Shown here: positions 37,574-50,509 of the stretch, piece after piece | Position numbering within the stretch: position 1 is the first letter of the stretch | How the letters are laid out: each line of letters starts with the position of its first letter | From: Punica granatum | Lineage: Eukaryota > Streptophyta > Magnoliopsida > Myrtales > Lythraceae | Reading direction: 5' to 3' | Length of the DNA stretch: 64,000 bases | Assembly: GCF_007655135.1 (NCBI RefSeq) | Contig: NC_045132.1 | Location: 20,516,354-20,580,353, forward strand | The notes under the pieces: generated by a model | The model's database searches: none | What the model saw: the letters and a program-made list of their open reading frames with translations, nothing else | What the model was told of the DNA's origin: nothing | Position numbers and translations under genes: made by a program

Positions 37574-40500
37574 TCATTTATAATTGTTATTGAATATTTT
37601 CATGGCACGCGACAAGAAATCTAAAAGGTTGATCTCTTTCTGATTAATCCCTTTTAAAGTCACTTTCTTAATCATTATATATCCATTTATGAGAGTAGTT
37701 GATATAAGTCATCCAGTTCCATATCTAATTCATACGAAGATGAGAGTCGATTCGATGAACATAAATAGGTCCCTTTCGTTTGTGAGAATCGAGACCTGCA
37801 GGCCAACAATTGTTTGTTTTCCCTCATTCTTTCATGCTGAGAATTGCAATACATATATATGCCACGGAATTTTTAGGATTAAACTCACATCATAATCAAG
37901 AACTTTTTTGTTTGTACCTCGAAAAGAACTGTTACTATTGGTCCAGCAATCAGCGCTATAAGCACATGTATATATATATTTATGTGTACATCCCCTTAAC
38001 ATGTTGCGATATTTCGCCCAAATGAATTTTCCAAAGTCCTCAAATCCGTTATTTTCTCGTTCTTGACCGTTGATATTGGAAGCTGATTTTTCTCTTGTGC
38101 TCATCGGAGGGTCAACTTCTCACAAAAACAAATGGGAAAAAAGCAACGGAAAAAGCTATTGGAAGGAAAAAGAAAATAAAAAAGAAAAATGGAAAAAGAA
38201 GGGGACGACATGTCACCGTAATTGCCGAAGTCCCGCCGGACAGGCAGACACGGCTTAGGGCTTCACTTTAAAGTCGCCGCCGTGAATCATCGACCGTCAC
38301 TTGGCTACTCCACGTGGCAAGCCTTGACTACTCTTTTTTTAAATAAGTCTGAATAATATTCATTTTTTGTTTTTTATGATGACAATATTCTTATTTGACA
38401 ATTAACTTTCATAAGCCCATTATTGATTCAGGTAACATCGTTTAAAAATATGCATGCACATCGGGAGCCCATCGAGGATAATGTGGGTACTATGCTATGT
38501 AATTATATCTCGCTTCTATTATGCTTTTCACCGAATTTATACCCACAACATTACAGCCGATCTTTTAAGATTCCATTAATGTGAAGTTACTCATATTGAA
38601 AACTCATATAGTGCATACCAACATGTATTTTCGCGCTGTTCTCGGCGACTGATTGCTGGAATCATATTGTTTCGCGTCATCAGTTTCACGTGTGCGTTCA
38701 AATTTCAAAGCAAGAGCATCTGAGGGGTGTGACCGTGGCTTAAGAAGGGAAGATTGCTAGAAATTGTCCTGAAATTCAACTGCATGTGATGTGCATTACA
38801 TAAATAAATCCGTGCACATATTCTCCGACTCAATCCACTCGGTTTTAAGTTTACTAACCCTCCTACCCAGCAAAGAAAAGTTTACTAACCCTCCTCACTC
38901 GGTCCCTACCCATTTTCCTCTGAATTTCCGGAAGACAGTACAGAACATATATATATCTCAGGCCGTTGACGCATCTGTAAACCGTTGACATTTGAAAAAC
39001 GATATCACTAATTTAATTCCATGAAATTAAGAAACGAAGACACATACAAAATTAGGTCAATAACAATTAATTAAGGAAAAAAAATATAAACCCAAGGTCG
39101 GTGCGTTCGTCTCAAGTAACTGTGTACCAAACAGCTGGAGGCAAGCGTCAGCTATTGCATACGCGGGAGGTACACTCATCTCCTCAAAATATTATTTTCC
39201 TTCCAAAAAATTTAATGCGCACTTCTATGAATCTTTGTCTTCTGATGAGGAGGAGGTTAGGTTATTTATCTTGATAAAGGATGTGTCATATATTATCATA
39301 TTTTCGAGCTGTAATAACGATATTATGAGTTCCAATTTCGTTAATGAGCTCCACCTTTTTTTTTTTTTTCTTCTTCTATATTTTGAATATTTTTTCCTTT
39401 TGGGCGAGAATAGAGATCTAGTTAAGCCTGACAAATGACTAAACTATACAAAAGCGGAATAATCGGCAAATCGAAGAGCATGAATTCTCTCCGGAGAAGA
39501 ACTTAAATCCCATTCCACCAAAAAAAAAGAAGGAAAACAGAGGCTCCAAAGACGGCCAACCAACACCTTTTTATGTGTATGGACTTTCCGAAATTTAGGT
39601 AATTTTTAGCTTCACCGACAGTTAACAGTTAACACATTCAAATAATATTAAATTTCTTTTTTGAAGGTGACACATCGTGGAAAACGATTGCAGAGACTCA
39701 ACTATATATTCCAACTCTGATGCAGGGGTCAATCCTTCTGTACAAATCCGAATTCCGTCCACCGTCGTCCAGGAGTAAGACTTTTATATTATATATTGTG
39801 TATATTATATTCAAATTAACTATAGATAAAATTATTATGTTTGGGATATAGATTAGAAGATAAAAACGAAAGGTATATATCTTTTTCGTCATGGATCAAG
39901 GAATAAGGGATGTTTTGTATATATAAATATGACGTTCATAGTCAAAAAACTTGAGCATGTTCCGAAATATCGATCTAGCAGGATATGATTGATCGAGATA
40001 TAGTCATCAGATTTTCCGCATACATTGCTGGTCTACATTTTGAAACATTAGGAGTCAACTTGAGAAAAATGAATCAATCAATTGAGTCCGTCGGTCAAGA
40101 TCCATTAATTTAGAGGCAAGTCGTTAACTTGTTGAGTCCTTTTTTAAGTTTGAATAGGCGTGGTTCTGGCTATCTTAATTCAGTTTGTAATTTTTTTTTT
40201 CGAAATAGATCAAAATGATTTTTCAGCTTTTCTTTTATTTATTCCCTTATGGGTCCATAGTTTAATTACTTTTATCCCTAGTTTTGCTGAGAAATTAGAA
40301 AATACGCAACATATCTAGCAATTTCTCGGAATCTTTTTCTTTTTTCTTGTTTTTTCTTAGAGAATGTTTCTACTTTCTAGGAAAGTTCGTTCATTAATTA
40401 ATTAGCCGCCCGAAATGAGAAAATAAAAATTTCCTGTGAAATTTAATGCAAGGCAGTCCATTTTCTTTCATTGCTCAAACCTTGTCGGTGTTACATCTTC

Positions 40501-40842
40501 CAATAGACATGGCATCGAGATATCCCTTCATGTCACTCAATTACATGTATGTGCATATACATTATATATCATTATAAATATAAATATAAAAAAGAAGAAG
40601 AAAAGAAAAAGGAAGTGAACTGGGCGTGCCTCTCACGTCTTTAATTTTCCAGGGATTTTCCTCCATTACCACGATGACTGCAAAAACTCGATATTTGACT
40701 CAATCAAAAAACAATAAAAAATAAAAAATAGCATAAAACTAATTTTTCTGTTTTACATTTATATATTGTCTTCGTTGACATTTAAGTCTTAATGACACGC
40801 AAACACGGTGTCGTGTTCCCCAATTAACCTCCCTCTCTCCCC

Positions 40843-40849
40843 TTTAAAA
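40843..40849 (+). promoter_or_regulatory. Weak TATA-like box, IDA-like gene
   Basis: TTTAAAA 124-130 bases upstream of the ATG, after a CT-rich run. A second AT-rich element (AATAAATAC near 40899) is an alternative. Tentative. Confidence 0.3.
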
Positions 40850-40972
40850 ACCCATTCCTTTCCCTCCCTCTTCCTTAATACGCATCCCATTTTCAAAAAT
40901 AAATACACACAGAGAGGCCCTAAAACCCTACCAAACCTAAAGCAGACAACCTTCTTCCCATTCTTCTCTTCA

Positions 40973-41269
40973 ATGGTGTTCTCTTCCTCTTCTTCGATCG
41001 CAAAGGCCTTCCTCGTGATCTTACTCGTTTTTGTTGGCACCAGCTCGGTGTTTGCTGCTCGGATCGGCCCTACAACCCCGATGATCTATCAGTTCCCGAT
41101 GAAGGCCGAAAAGGAGAGAGTAGATCAACACCAAGACCAAGCGAAACCCACCACAAGCTTTAGATGCCGTGGGAGGGCGTTTGGGTTCTTCCCAAAAGGA
41201 TCGAAGGTGCCTCCATCGGGTCCATCGCCAAGGCACAACTCCATGGTGGCTTCAACGCCTAAGAATTAA
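40973..41269 (+). CDS. IDL: IDA/IDA-like secreted peptide precursor
   Basis: Intronless, 98 residues. A signal peptide (KAFLVILLVFVGTSSVFA) is followed by a variable charged region and a C-terminal EPIP motif: FGFFPKGSKVPPSGPSPRHN, then SMVASTPKN. In Arabidopsis, IDA and IDL precursors are cut in the wall to a hydroxyproline peptide ending RHN, which is sensed by HAESA/HSL LRR receptor kinases and controls cell separation in organ shedding and lateral-root emergence. The core here is KVPPSGPSPRHN, nearer IDL1 (VPPSGPS) than IDA. Unusual: a proline precedes RHN where known members usually have K or M. The start at 40973 is the first Met with a signal peptide; an in-frame non-ATG extension to 40808 lies in the leader. 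Neighbouring LRR and CRWN genes match the IDA and IDL1 neighbourhoods. Confidence 0.93.
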   Translation: MVFSSSSSIAKAFLVILLVFVGTSSVFAARIGPTTPMIYQFPMKAEKERVDQHQDQAKPTTSFRCRGRAFGFFPKGSKVPPSGPSPRHNSMVASTPKN

Positions 41270-43240
41270 GTAACTTTTTCTGCGTTTCATTTTTCCTGAT
41301 TAATAATCATTCATTAGATTCACGTGTTCTTAGCTAGATAAGACATATATACATACAGGATATAAGCATAGGTAGCCCAAAACATCTGATCGACTTAGGG
41401 GCTAAGATTATTTAGATCGACGAAGGTTAGAGGACTATATACTGTATAGAATTTGTTCCAATTTGTTTGTCAAATGTATTGTTTGATTCTTTTTCTCCAA
41501 TAATCACCATCAAAGAAAAGCAGATTCGTCACACCGTTCGGGCCTTTAATCGACTATCAATTGGTTCAATTCACATCGATATATATCATTATTCATAAAT
41601 CAATTTTTGTTCTTGCACCTACCGATTCGTTTCATTGGTGATGAATAAAGCAGTTTCTGAAGCTCCATTCATATAGTTTGACTTGGATGATTAGATCAAA
41701 AGTGAATCTTTTTGGGGGGCAGTTCCAAAAATGGCGACTGAAGAAGTCAAAGAACGTGCCATTTTTGACTGGACCGGGGTGCCCTCTTCAGTCGGTTTCA
41801 ATTTACCGATTCATTCATGGCTGATCATTTGGTTTCGACGCTAAACGGAGTTATCGATTATTCTGAAGAATCAAGGAAGACCAAAGGAATCACGATATAA
41901 TTAATTACATCTAGGAGGATAATGTATCGTAAAATTGCAATTTCAATCTAGCAAGATGTACGATGATAATTTTTATTGCCTTGTGTATTAGAGGTTGGTG
42001 GACTAATTTGGGATATAATTCGTATTAAAAATTTGGTGTGTGATTTATTTTGTAGGACCAAAAAGTCCACATGCAGCAACAAAAAAGAATCATGAACTAT
42101 ATATACACAACACACTAAGTACAATTGAAACCCATTTACTCTATCTAATCACGCTATATGGAGAATTCCCAATTTAATTCGTGTCAACCTCGAACAAAAA
42201 TTTTTGGCAGAGAGATATACGCTGAAACAACAATGCCGTAGAACTGGAGATGCGATAATGTCTAGCTCACTACGATATATCACAAACAAGTTGTTCTTCA
42301 ATTTAGATCATTTTCACGTCAACCTCTTACGGAAATTAAGGAAGATCAATGCCCCTTTCTCCTTTTTTTTTTTTGGGTTAAGGAAAACCCCTTTTCCTTG
42401 CCCAAGTCGTTGAATGAAAATGTATTAATACTTTTGGATGCAAAAGTTGTTAAAAGTAAATTTAAAACCGGTGAGGATAAAACATACATCAGCATCGTTA
42501 TTTAACTAATTAATTATGGATATAATTAACTAATTAATGCCCTAAAAGTTATATAAATGTAGCCGGAACACTGCTGACGCCATGAAGGAGACGAATAAAC
42601 GAGAAACAGCCACCACATCTACGCGTCATTTTGCAGAATTTTCTTATACATTAATTTCATTGACAGAATAATTTAATTTGTATATGCATATTAAAACCCA
42701 AATTTAAAAAATTCAACATCTGTACACAGAATGTGTATTCAATTATCATTTTTTGTTGTTGATATTAATGGCTAATTATATATTTATTCAACGGGTGGCA
42801 TTTGACCAATCAGATTTTTCCCATGCCGACGGCTTCAGCAGGTATATATGTTCCCCTGACCTTTCACATATACTTTTATTGGATTAGTATTTAACATTTA
42901 ATTAGTCAAGTAATTTTTTAGGTTCTAAAATGACGGGGGGAAGAATCCTAAAAAGGGGACCAGATGACTGAAATTGAGCCGCATGTCGCAGTAAGATGAA
43001 GTATTTTCTTCTGGTCAAGTCAAACCCTCACATGAAAAAAGAACATGAAAATTTCGATAAGATGGACGATGTAAAAATAACGCATTGACTCGTTCCACAA
43101 TTCAATTTTCAGGATTCTTCATTCGGAAGGATGATAGAAAATCTCACTTTCATCGGTATTTTATGGGTGAGTCAAGTTCCGTAGATTATGAGTGAGTCAA
43201 GTTGAGTAGATCATGATAAAATATTGTAACATTTCTCCCA

Positions 43241-43265
43241 CCCCCCCCCCCCCCCCCCCCCCCCC
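43241..43265. repeat. Poly-C homopolymer (25 bases)
   Basis: An unbroken run of C on the plus strand in otherwise AT-rich DNA. It may be real or an assembly or base-calling artefact; the length should not be trusted. Confidence 0.9.
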
Positions 43266-44375
43266 GGAAGCCGAGTCAATTTTGTTACCTAAGATGTGAA
43301 AAGATGATTATGGGATAGCTGTCTGAGTAGGTACAATTAAAATATTGCTATTGATGGTATCGATTAGAATATTTGCTATTTTCTGAAGCCTTTGAAAGGG
43401 GTGGCCTTTTTTCTTATTTTGGCTGGCCTATCTTTTGTCAAAAAGAGACCAATTCCCCCGATTTGACTTCATTAATTGTGCATGCCCAAAAAGAATTTAA
43501 TATTGTAAGAGAGCTAGATTTTTGCCAAGACTTTAGTTGCGAGCTAGATCATTGCTCTATATGATATTATATAGAATGGTGGAATAAATGGTTGACAATA
43601 CTTGACGTAAATTTAACTTCTTGTAATTAATTTGAAAATGTAATTCATAATGAGTTTATCACTAAACTGATACTTACGTAGTTAAGAGTTCTTACGCAGA
43701 GAATGCAGGCTAGGATGCGACTTAGAACAATGTTGGAGTTACTGGAGTTCTTGCAAGCATCCTTTTGTTTGTCAATCGACAAAGTTCTTGCTAACCAAAT
43801 GCTGTGTTTTTTGTTTTCATGTAAGACCATGAAGTTGATGATGGGTTTTATGTTTCGATCATCAATCACTAGTAAATATAGTACTATAAAGCTACAAGTG
43901 ATTGGTTTCCATTTTCTCCAGTTATAAAAGAGGCATATCGACCTTGATAAAAAGGGGAAACAAAGACATATAAGAAGTCCTAGTGATGAAATCGAATTTA
44001 AATCTTGGTTTTATTCACCCAAAAGAAATTTCTTGATTTTGGGTTGAGAATGAGTTTGTTTATGCACCAAACTCCATATACAAGATTAATGGGCCCTTCA
44101 ACGTTAGCCCCGAACATCTATAGTGACCGTCTAAGTTATGCTGGGGGCCCAGTTTGCTATTTCTCCTAAGGATGATGGATTACTTTGGGTTTGTCTTAAA
44201 TGTTCTGGTTTGAACATTGAAGCCCATGAACTTGCGAGATCGATATCATATAAAATCCTCAAAATCGAACCAGCATTCATAATCTTGGAAAAAGAAATTA
44301 CAAAAGGAAAATTTCTAACCAACCTCGATGATTAACTAATTCTCCAAATCACCTTCTCTTACGGATCTAAGACTC

Positions 44376-44624
44376 CATTTGGTGCACCGGAATGAAATGG
44401 AATTGATTTTTGTATAGTGAATGTAATTATTTTGAAAGAAAAATAGTGATTTTAGATTGAATTAGAGAATATGAATTACTAAATTTAATTAGATAAACTT
44501 ATTTTTCATCATATTGTAAAGAAAATCTCCCCCAGTGTAATACTCTTTCTTACTCATATAAGTGTTTTCATATAAAGAAATGTAGTAGAATGATGAATTT
44601 TCATTTCATTCCATCGTACCAAAT
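44376..44624. mobile_element. MITE with ~28-bp terminal inverted repeats
   Basis: The left end CATTTGGTGCACCGGAATGA and the complement of the right end CATTTGGTACGATGGAATGA match at 16 of 20 positions and continue into AATGGAAT/AATGAAAA. About 249 bp, AT-rich, non-coding. No clear target duplication. Confidence 0.7.
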
Positions 44625-44714
44625 GTGACACAATAAAAGTCGAGTGCCAAGCTCTCCCAATTCACCTATGATCATATAAGGTATCATACAGCTGCATACA
44701 AACATAATCCTATC

Positions 44715-44905
44715 TTTTTTTTTTTTCGGTGTGAATCTTGATATTCAAAAGCCTAATAGGGTCTCGACTAATTCAGTCGAGCCGGATCGGCCCATTAAGA
44801 GGTAAAGTTCTCGTAGTGTGGATTTTGTGCATTCACAAGTACTCAAACTTGAGACCTTACTTAAGCGAAATAAGTGCCGAACCGCTTGAACCAATCCATG
44901 TTGGT
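44715..44905 (-). mobile_element. tRNA-like SINE, family 1, copy 4 (best preserved)
   Basis: On the minus strand: ACCAACATGGATTGGTTCAAGCGGTTCGG at the 5' end (A-box-like TGGTTCAAGCGG), GGTCTCAAGTTTGAGTACTT (B-box-like) about 45 bases on, a body containing GGCTCGACTGAATTAGTCGAG, and a 12-base A-tail. Length 191 bp. The short plus-strand peptide in it is not a gene. Confidence 0.7.
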
Positions 44906-46224
44906 CATAACTTATTTGTTAAATAACTGGTTACGTACACTTTAGCCTGCGATCGAGGGTGGGGTGTGGTAAAGCAAATTAGTTTGGCTTCTAGGGATCA
45001 TATTCATTAGTCACCGCACTCTGAAGTTGATATTTTCTGGTAATCCTGATTATCATCAACCGTACTCGGCTTGTGCGCTCATGCGTAAGCATCTATTTAC
45101 ATGTTCGATGCACGAGCGTATATATACTAATGGTGACCTGCTAATGCCGCTACTAATAAGACCTCTCCCTTTACCCATCGAGATGAGATTCCTTAGGGCT
45201 GTCACTTCTGCTATCAAATCCTCCGGTCTCAAAAGGAGGGTTGTGGATTCCTCACTCCCCCGACCAAATTGGAACAATATAATTTTCTGAAATTACATAC
45301 AGTTACCATGAGCACACACATACATAGTATCCCTTTCTAAGCCTCTAATTATTTCCGCTTTCCAGCAATCTTGTACTCAAAAGTAAAATAAAGAGATGCG
45401 ACATCCCACCAGGTAAGTTTTTGGAAGTGAGGTTCCATCAAATTATATGTATATGCATTTATATGGCTTCCAACAATATTTCCATGATTGATTTGAAGTC
45501 ACTGGCTCCTCCTTAAGCCACACCATCTCTAGATTCTTGGAGCTCTAGGATAATCTACATCCACCCCATCACAGATCTCACTAACACGTCAAGTTAAGCG
45601 ATATATGAGATTATCACGAATCTATACTACTTATGAAAACAAAAGGACTGCGATTCCGGTAGATAGTGTTTTAGACTAATTAAGAGGACTTAAAAGTATC
45701 ATTATAGAAGTGACCTGAGTTGAGAACAAGAATGAGAACTCTTTCTGATTTGAGGCGAGCATTGTATGATGAGATACAGATATGATGATTTCATACATCT
45801 GTTGTACCACATGGAATCTAGCAGAGCAGTCTGTCTAATTAGCATTCATAAGTCGAGTGGCGATTGTAGGGCATCCATAAATCACTATCTCATTTAGTTA
45901 CTCCTTGACATGTCATTATATGGTCTCTATTTATTTTGTTTTTCCCCCAAGTTTCTCAATATTAGCTTAGTTCGTCCTTTGGGCTAGTAGCTCAAGGCTG
46001 TAAGCCTTAATATCATGCATCTATCAAGTGGCCATGGGAAGTGACTTCGTTTGATTATTCTTATCCCCTTGGATTCTCGATCTGCACTGCGTTATCAGTC
46101 TCCACGAAACATCATATATATAGGCTTTTAGGTGAAACTGCATGGTTTCAATTTGGCATATTGATATACATATCAACTCAATGCTCTTCTGCCCACCCAA
46201 TTGCTTTTGAGAATCCAATAGGTT

Positions 46225-46225
46225 C

Positions 46226-46252
<27 letters not shown>
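46225..46252. repeat. (TA)n microsatellite
   Basis: About fourteen uninterrupted TA units. Confidence 0.95.
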
Positions 46253-46256
<4 letters not shown>

Positions 46257-48964
46257 CCTAGATACTCAAAAAGGAACAACTTACGGAAGTGATGCGATTT
46301 TTACTGTTATAGCAACCTCGCTTTATCTCAAGTAATTGTCAAATTATCACTTAATGATCGAGTGCCTTCAGTTATTTCATGATGTGTTTTCGTTGTCATC
46401 ACTTCTTATCCATTTTAATTCGTTTGATCAGATTTTCTGAAATTCTTCGACTTGAGGCAAGCATGTCCATGCATGCTAGTCCATGCTAAAATGACCAACT
46501 TAACTAACGTACGGAGGTAGCTTCCTTTAGCAATTGGGCATTGGAGGGAATAGTACGCATATATAATGCAATGCTAGTGTTCTAATATTGGGATAGTAGG
46601 GACTTGGAGTTATAGATGTCACGGGATGGTTCACTGGCTTGGAAAATCCATATGAGCGCTCAAATTAACTTGCATTGTCATATATATGTTCATGGGAGAA
46701 CTGCACGGTGTATCAGCCGGCCTAAAACTCCTGAAATTATAGGTTAATTTAGCATGCAATTTCCACAATTGGCGTGTCTAATTTGGATTCCTGACTCGTA
46801 TAATAGTGGACCACGATACAGTTCGATAATGCACCTTCTTTTACATATCGATTGGCTAAAGTGCGATCAATTGAATCATGTAGACTTTTCGCCATTCCGA
46901 CCTAATGTATCATCTTCCTGGTTGATATGATCATCATCCCTGCTGCTGTAGTCACTCAAGATTACTACTATTAGAAGACTATTCAATGAGACATCTCTTT
47001 TAGACTTTTTTTTAAGCTTCCTTTTGACAAATCGATCCCAGCTTGAGCTCTACACCAATTGGAAAGACACGCCAACGTGACAAACAAGACCCGCTTGCAC
47101 AGGCGTGTGGCATCAATTGAACTTTTCTTTGAACTTACCCGAAACAAAAGGAAAAGCAAGTACCGAATTAGACTGTTTCCGAAGATTCGACGCAATCGCT
47201 TGCCACTGGAATATGCCAAGTCAAGGGTAATTTGGGGTGTTCTGTGACGAAAGATCATAAAAATGTCGGAGGCCATGCTTTCTCAGATTTCAACAGGTTT
47301 CAAATACAATGACATCATGTGATCATACAGAACCAGAAATGACATTGGTGGCGCACATAATTCAATAGGATATACTAGTCCATTCCAATAATTTACATGG
47401 GTCATATAGAACCAATAATTATCATTGCATACTTATAATTGAAGATATCGTGCACATTTGATATCGATCGGTTGCATTCCAGCTGAACTTTTGGATAAAC
47501 CTTGCAAGTGGACCCTGGAAATACATAGGAGATTATCATTGCATTTTTATCTCTGAATTTAAATTGATTTACATAACAGCAATACACACCGTTTGGTACC
47601 ACTGTGATGCAACAAAGTCATGTGATAAACAAGGCTGATGGAAGATATAGAGTGGGAAAAATTGTCTACTGTGTATAAGCTTTGGAGATTTCATTTCTTT
47701 CTAAATAAGTAATGACATAAATCGACATTATTATTTTTATATTTACAATGACGACTCATTAATTTAGTATAAGAAAATGAGATGTTAAATAGAGGGACGC
47801 AAATAATTTTGCAGACGAGAGTCAAACATGGAACTAATTCTTGATTCCTAGGAAAATTATTCACAGTCTAATGTATTCTCCTGCAATATTAATACCTATA
47901 GGCTATAGCTTTATCCATAGATAACTAAGCGAGACACCCCTGCATTTTTTTCAATACAAAAAAAAAAGAAGGAAAAAAAGGAATGGAACAGACATGTTTA
48001 TTTTTATATTTTTCTTTTTTCATTATACGTGAGGCTATAACCTAATACAAGAATAGTCAAATCTAAATAAAGAAACACGAAAATCTTACTCACAAAAATC
48101 GAAACGGATTCTTTATAGTTTTGAATTAACGATTGAAACTACTGTACTAAATCTTTGTATATACACAATAAAAATAAAGGCAAAGCCAAAACTAGCTAAA
48201 AAAATTCATCGTCTATATACTCAACATTCCATTTTTTTTTTCAATGTCCAAATAAGCTTGAACACAGTGATTTTGACCTGCGGTAAATAGTCCCTCATGA
48301 TCTTCCCAGATATCTGATCTAACGGTCGAAACAGGTCACATCACGGTAACATATTATCACTGAAAAAGCTATCATTAATTAAATTATAGCTACCTCGTGA
48401 ATCATTTGGTCAACCCCACTTAATCATGATCACCAGCACTATTAATTAACTAGAGCAAAGTCAACCTAGAAATTAGAGAAAGATAATGACGACCGGGAGG
48501 GCATTATTAATTACTTTAGTTAATAATTAAATGATTATTGTGTTTTGTCGTAAATAAAAGTCGGGCAAATAAGAGTGAGTGGTGGGTGGGGGTGGGCTAG
48601 AAATGGATGATGGGAGCGTTTTGGATGGTGTGGCTCCGCCTCAGGGAAACATGAGTCTATGGTCACGTGTGACGCATGATTACGACCCAGCACTAATCAC
48701 AACCGTCAAACATGGGGACCACACTACTCGACCAGTCCCCCCCCCCCAAAAAAAAAGAGAGTCTGCCTAACATTTATTCATTAATTAATTAATTTCGATA
48801 AATCTTGAGCCGCCACGTAAGAGTCTGATGACATCGTTGTCCACATCACCGCTTGTACAACTTTTATGCCTCGTCTGCGGCTTTGCTTCTGTGTGTAGCC
48901 TTCTTTTCCCAATAATTAATTTCTCCTCCGTTTTTCTGAATAATACATGAATGTATACTGGGCA

Positions 48965-49545
48965 ATTTCTGACGCATCACGATAATATGACATGGTACGA
49001 TACGAAATTAAATGGGTTTAGATTTGCTTAAATAAGTTTTCGGTCTAAATGGATCGAAATCGCCTAACCCGTTTAAATAATTGTATCGTAACCGGTTGAA
49101 CCCTCATCATTCGTATAAACACGATTAGACACGTTTAAGTAAGCGTGTTTCACGTTTATTTGAACCTCGAAATCATGTAAGTTGTGAATTTGCCTAGTTA
49201 TGTTTGGAGTAATATTTAGTTATGCTGGCTCATGAACAACTTACCCCAAGTACGGTGTCTATTTTCATCGGATAATGGATTATGGATATCCTTAGTTATA
49301 CTTAATTTATTTTGAATGTAGTCTTAGTTATCGTGTTTGTCATGTTTAATCGTGTGGGTATTACACAATTAGACACTTTTAATTATGCCGATTAAGCATG
49401 TCTAATCGTGTCAACACAGATATAACTGGGTCGTGTTCGTGTTTACGAAATCTGACATGTTTAATAATCGTGTCGTGTCTGGGTTTAGACTTCAGTGACA
49501 CGAAACTGTTTAGACACGACACGATACGAATTGATAGGTCTACAT
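48965..49545. mobile_element. Dispersed repeat rich in ACACGACACGA / AATCGTGTC motifs
   Basis: About 580 bp with many direct and inverted versions of AATCGTGTC and GACACGATTAGACACG, ending GACACGACACGATACGAATTG. Similar sequences are very common in plant genomes as non-autonomous hAT-like elements; that class is recalled, not shown here. No coding capacity. Confidence 0.5.
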
Positions 49546-50415
49546 GAATGAGATATAATTTAATAATTAACCCAAAAATAAAGAGATATCATATAATGAT
49601 AATCTAATATCAAAGTGGAGTTTGGCCGAGAACTTCATTACCATCAATCTTCGTCTTCTTCTTCTTTTTTTAACTTATGATCTCTTTTTTTATATTAAAA
49701 ATAAACATAATTAGTCATGAAGTGGGCATTTTTAAATGGTCTTTTGTTCCATTAATTGCTCTCAAGGGACATATGGTAAGTTTCCCTTTCCTCCGTACCT
49801 CATTTTTGCTAGGAAAATATATTGGATTTGAAATGGACAACCAACTTGTATGAACCCTGATGACCTTTGCTAAGTGTTCTTTAATATATTATAAAATAAT
49901 CAAAAATTTGTCAACCTAATTTTCTATTATTATTATTATGCACAATATATTGCCGTTTCATCCAATAAAAATTAAAGGAAACATCTATATATGTGTGTGT
50001 ATGTATATATATGTATATTCTGTGTTGATCTTTTACAGCTTACTCTTCTTTTTTTGGTCAAAACATATGATCACATTGTTTGATATTGGAAAACTCTTGG
50101 TTGATACATATATTATATATGCATTGGATGGAAGAGGGGGGCATGTGAGATCAGAATAAATGAATTGTTTGTAAAGAGGTTCCCCAAGAATCACACGTGT
50201 GTTATGTGTCTTATATATGTTGTAGGTTTTTTTTTCCCTCTAATATTGGGGGAATAATAAGAGAGGTCCCTTAGTGAGAATTAAAACTTAAGGCATGTGT
50301 TTTTATGCCAAAGGATGTCCAGGCCTATTTATTTATGCATGATTCGACAATATGGAAAAATTATATGCTCTCTATAGCTAATAAACAAAAATTCTCTCTA
50401 AATTGGATGTGTATA

Positions 50416-50509
50416 TATTTCTTATTTTAATTCTTTTGAAATGTTTCCACGTTTCATTATTGGCGGGGTTAAAAAAGAAACGTGGAAACATTTCAAAAAA
50501 TAAGAAATA
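50416..50509. repeat. Perfect-arm hairpin, 33-bp arms
   Basis: The left arm (50416-50455) holds TATTTCTTATTTT and GAAATGTTTCCACGTTTC; the right arm (50477-50509) is their exact complement without a 7-base insert present in the left arm. The loop is 21 bases. Could be a small foldback element, a cruciform or a young small-RNA hairpin. Confidence 0.85.

Larger units (their letters stand above)
33471..40972. other. Gene-free stretch between LRR and IDA-like genes
   Basis: 7.5 kb with the LRR 3' UTR, a ~405-bp tandem duplication (34354-35164), a transposon-like stretch around 35960-36600 (containing sequence like TTGATGTGAGACTCC and CCGATACCGTGTTGAAACT seen in many plant repeats, not assigned), a SINE (37387-37573) and a G-box CCACGTGG near 38310. 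The minus-strand frame 35578-35841 is Gln/Arg/Glu-rich and not recognised. No protein family seen. Confidence 0.5.
41270..48964. other. Repeat-rich region without recognised genes (part 1)
   Basis: Begins with the 3' UTR of the peptide gene. It contains a poly-C run, a MITE, a SINE copy and an AT microsatellite. Frames at 43703-43927, 45027-45290 and 46983-47276 show no recognisable domains and no supporting splice structure. Confidence 0.5.

Noticed and set aside
46983..47276. 97-residue minus-strand frame
   Set aside because: No recognisable motif, and an equally open antisense frame overlaps it.
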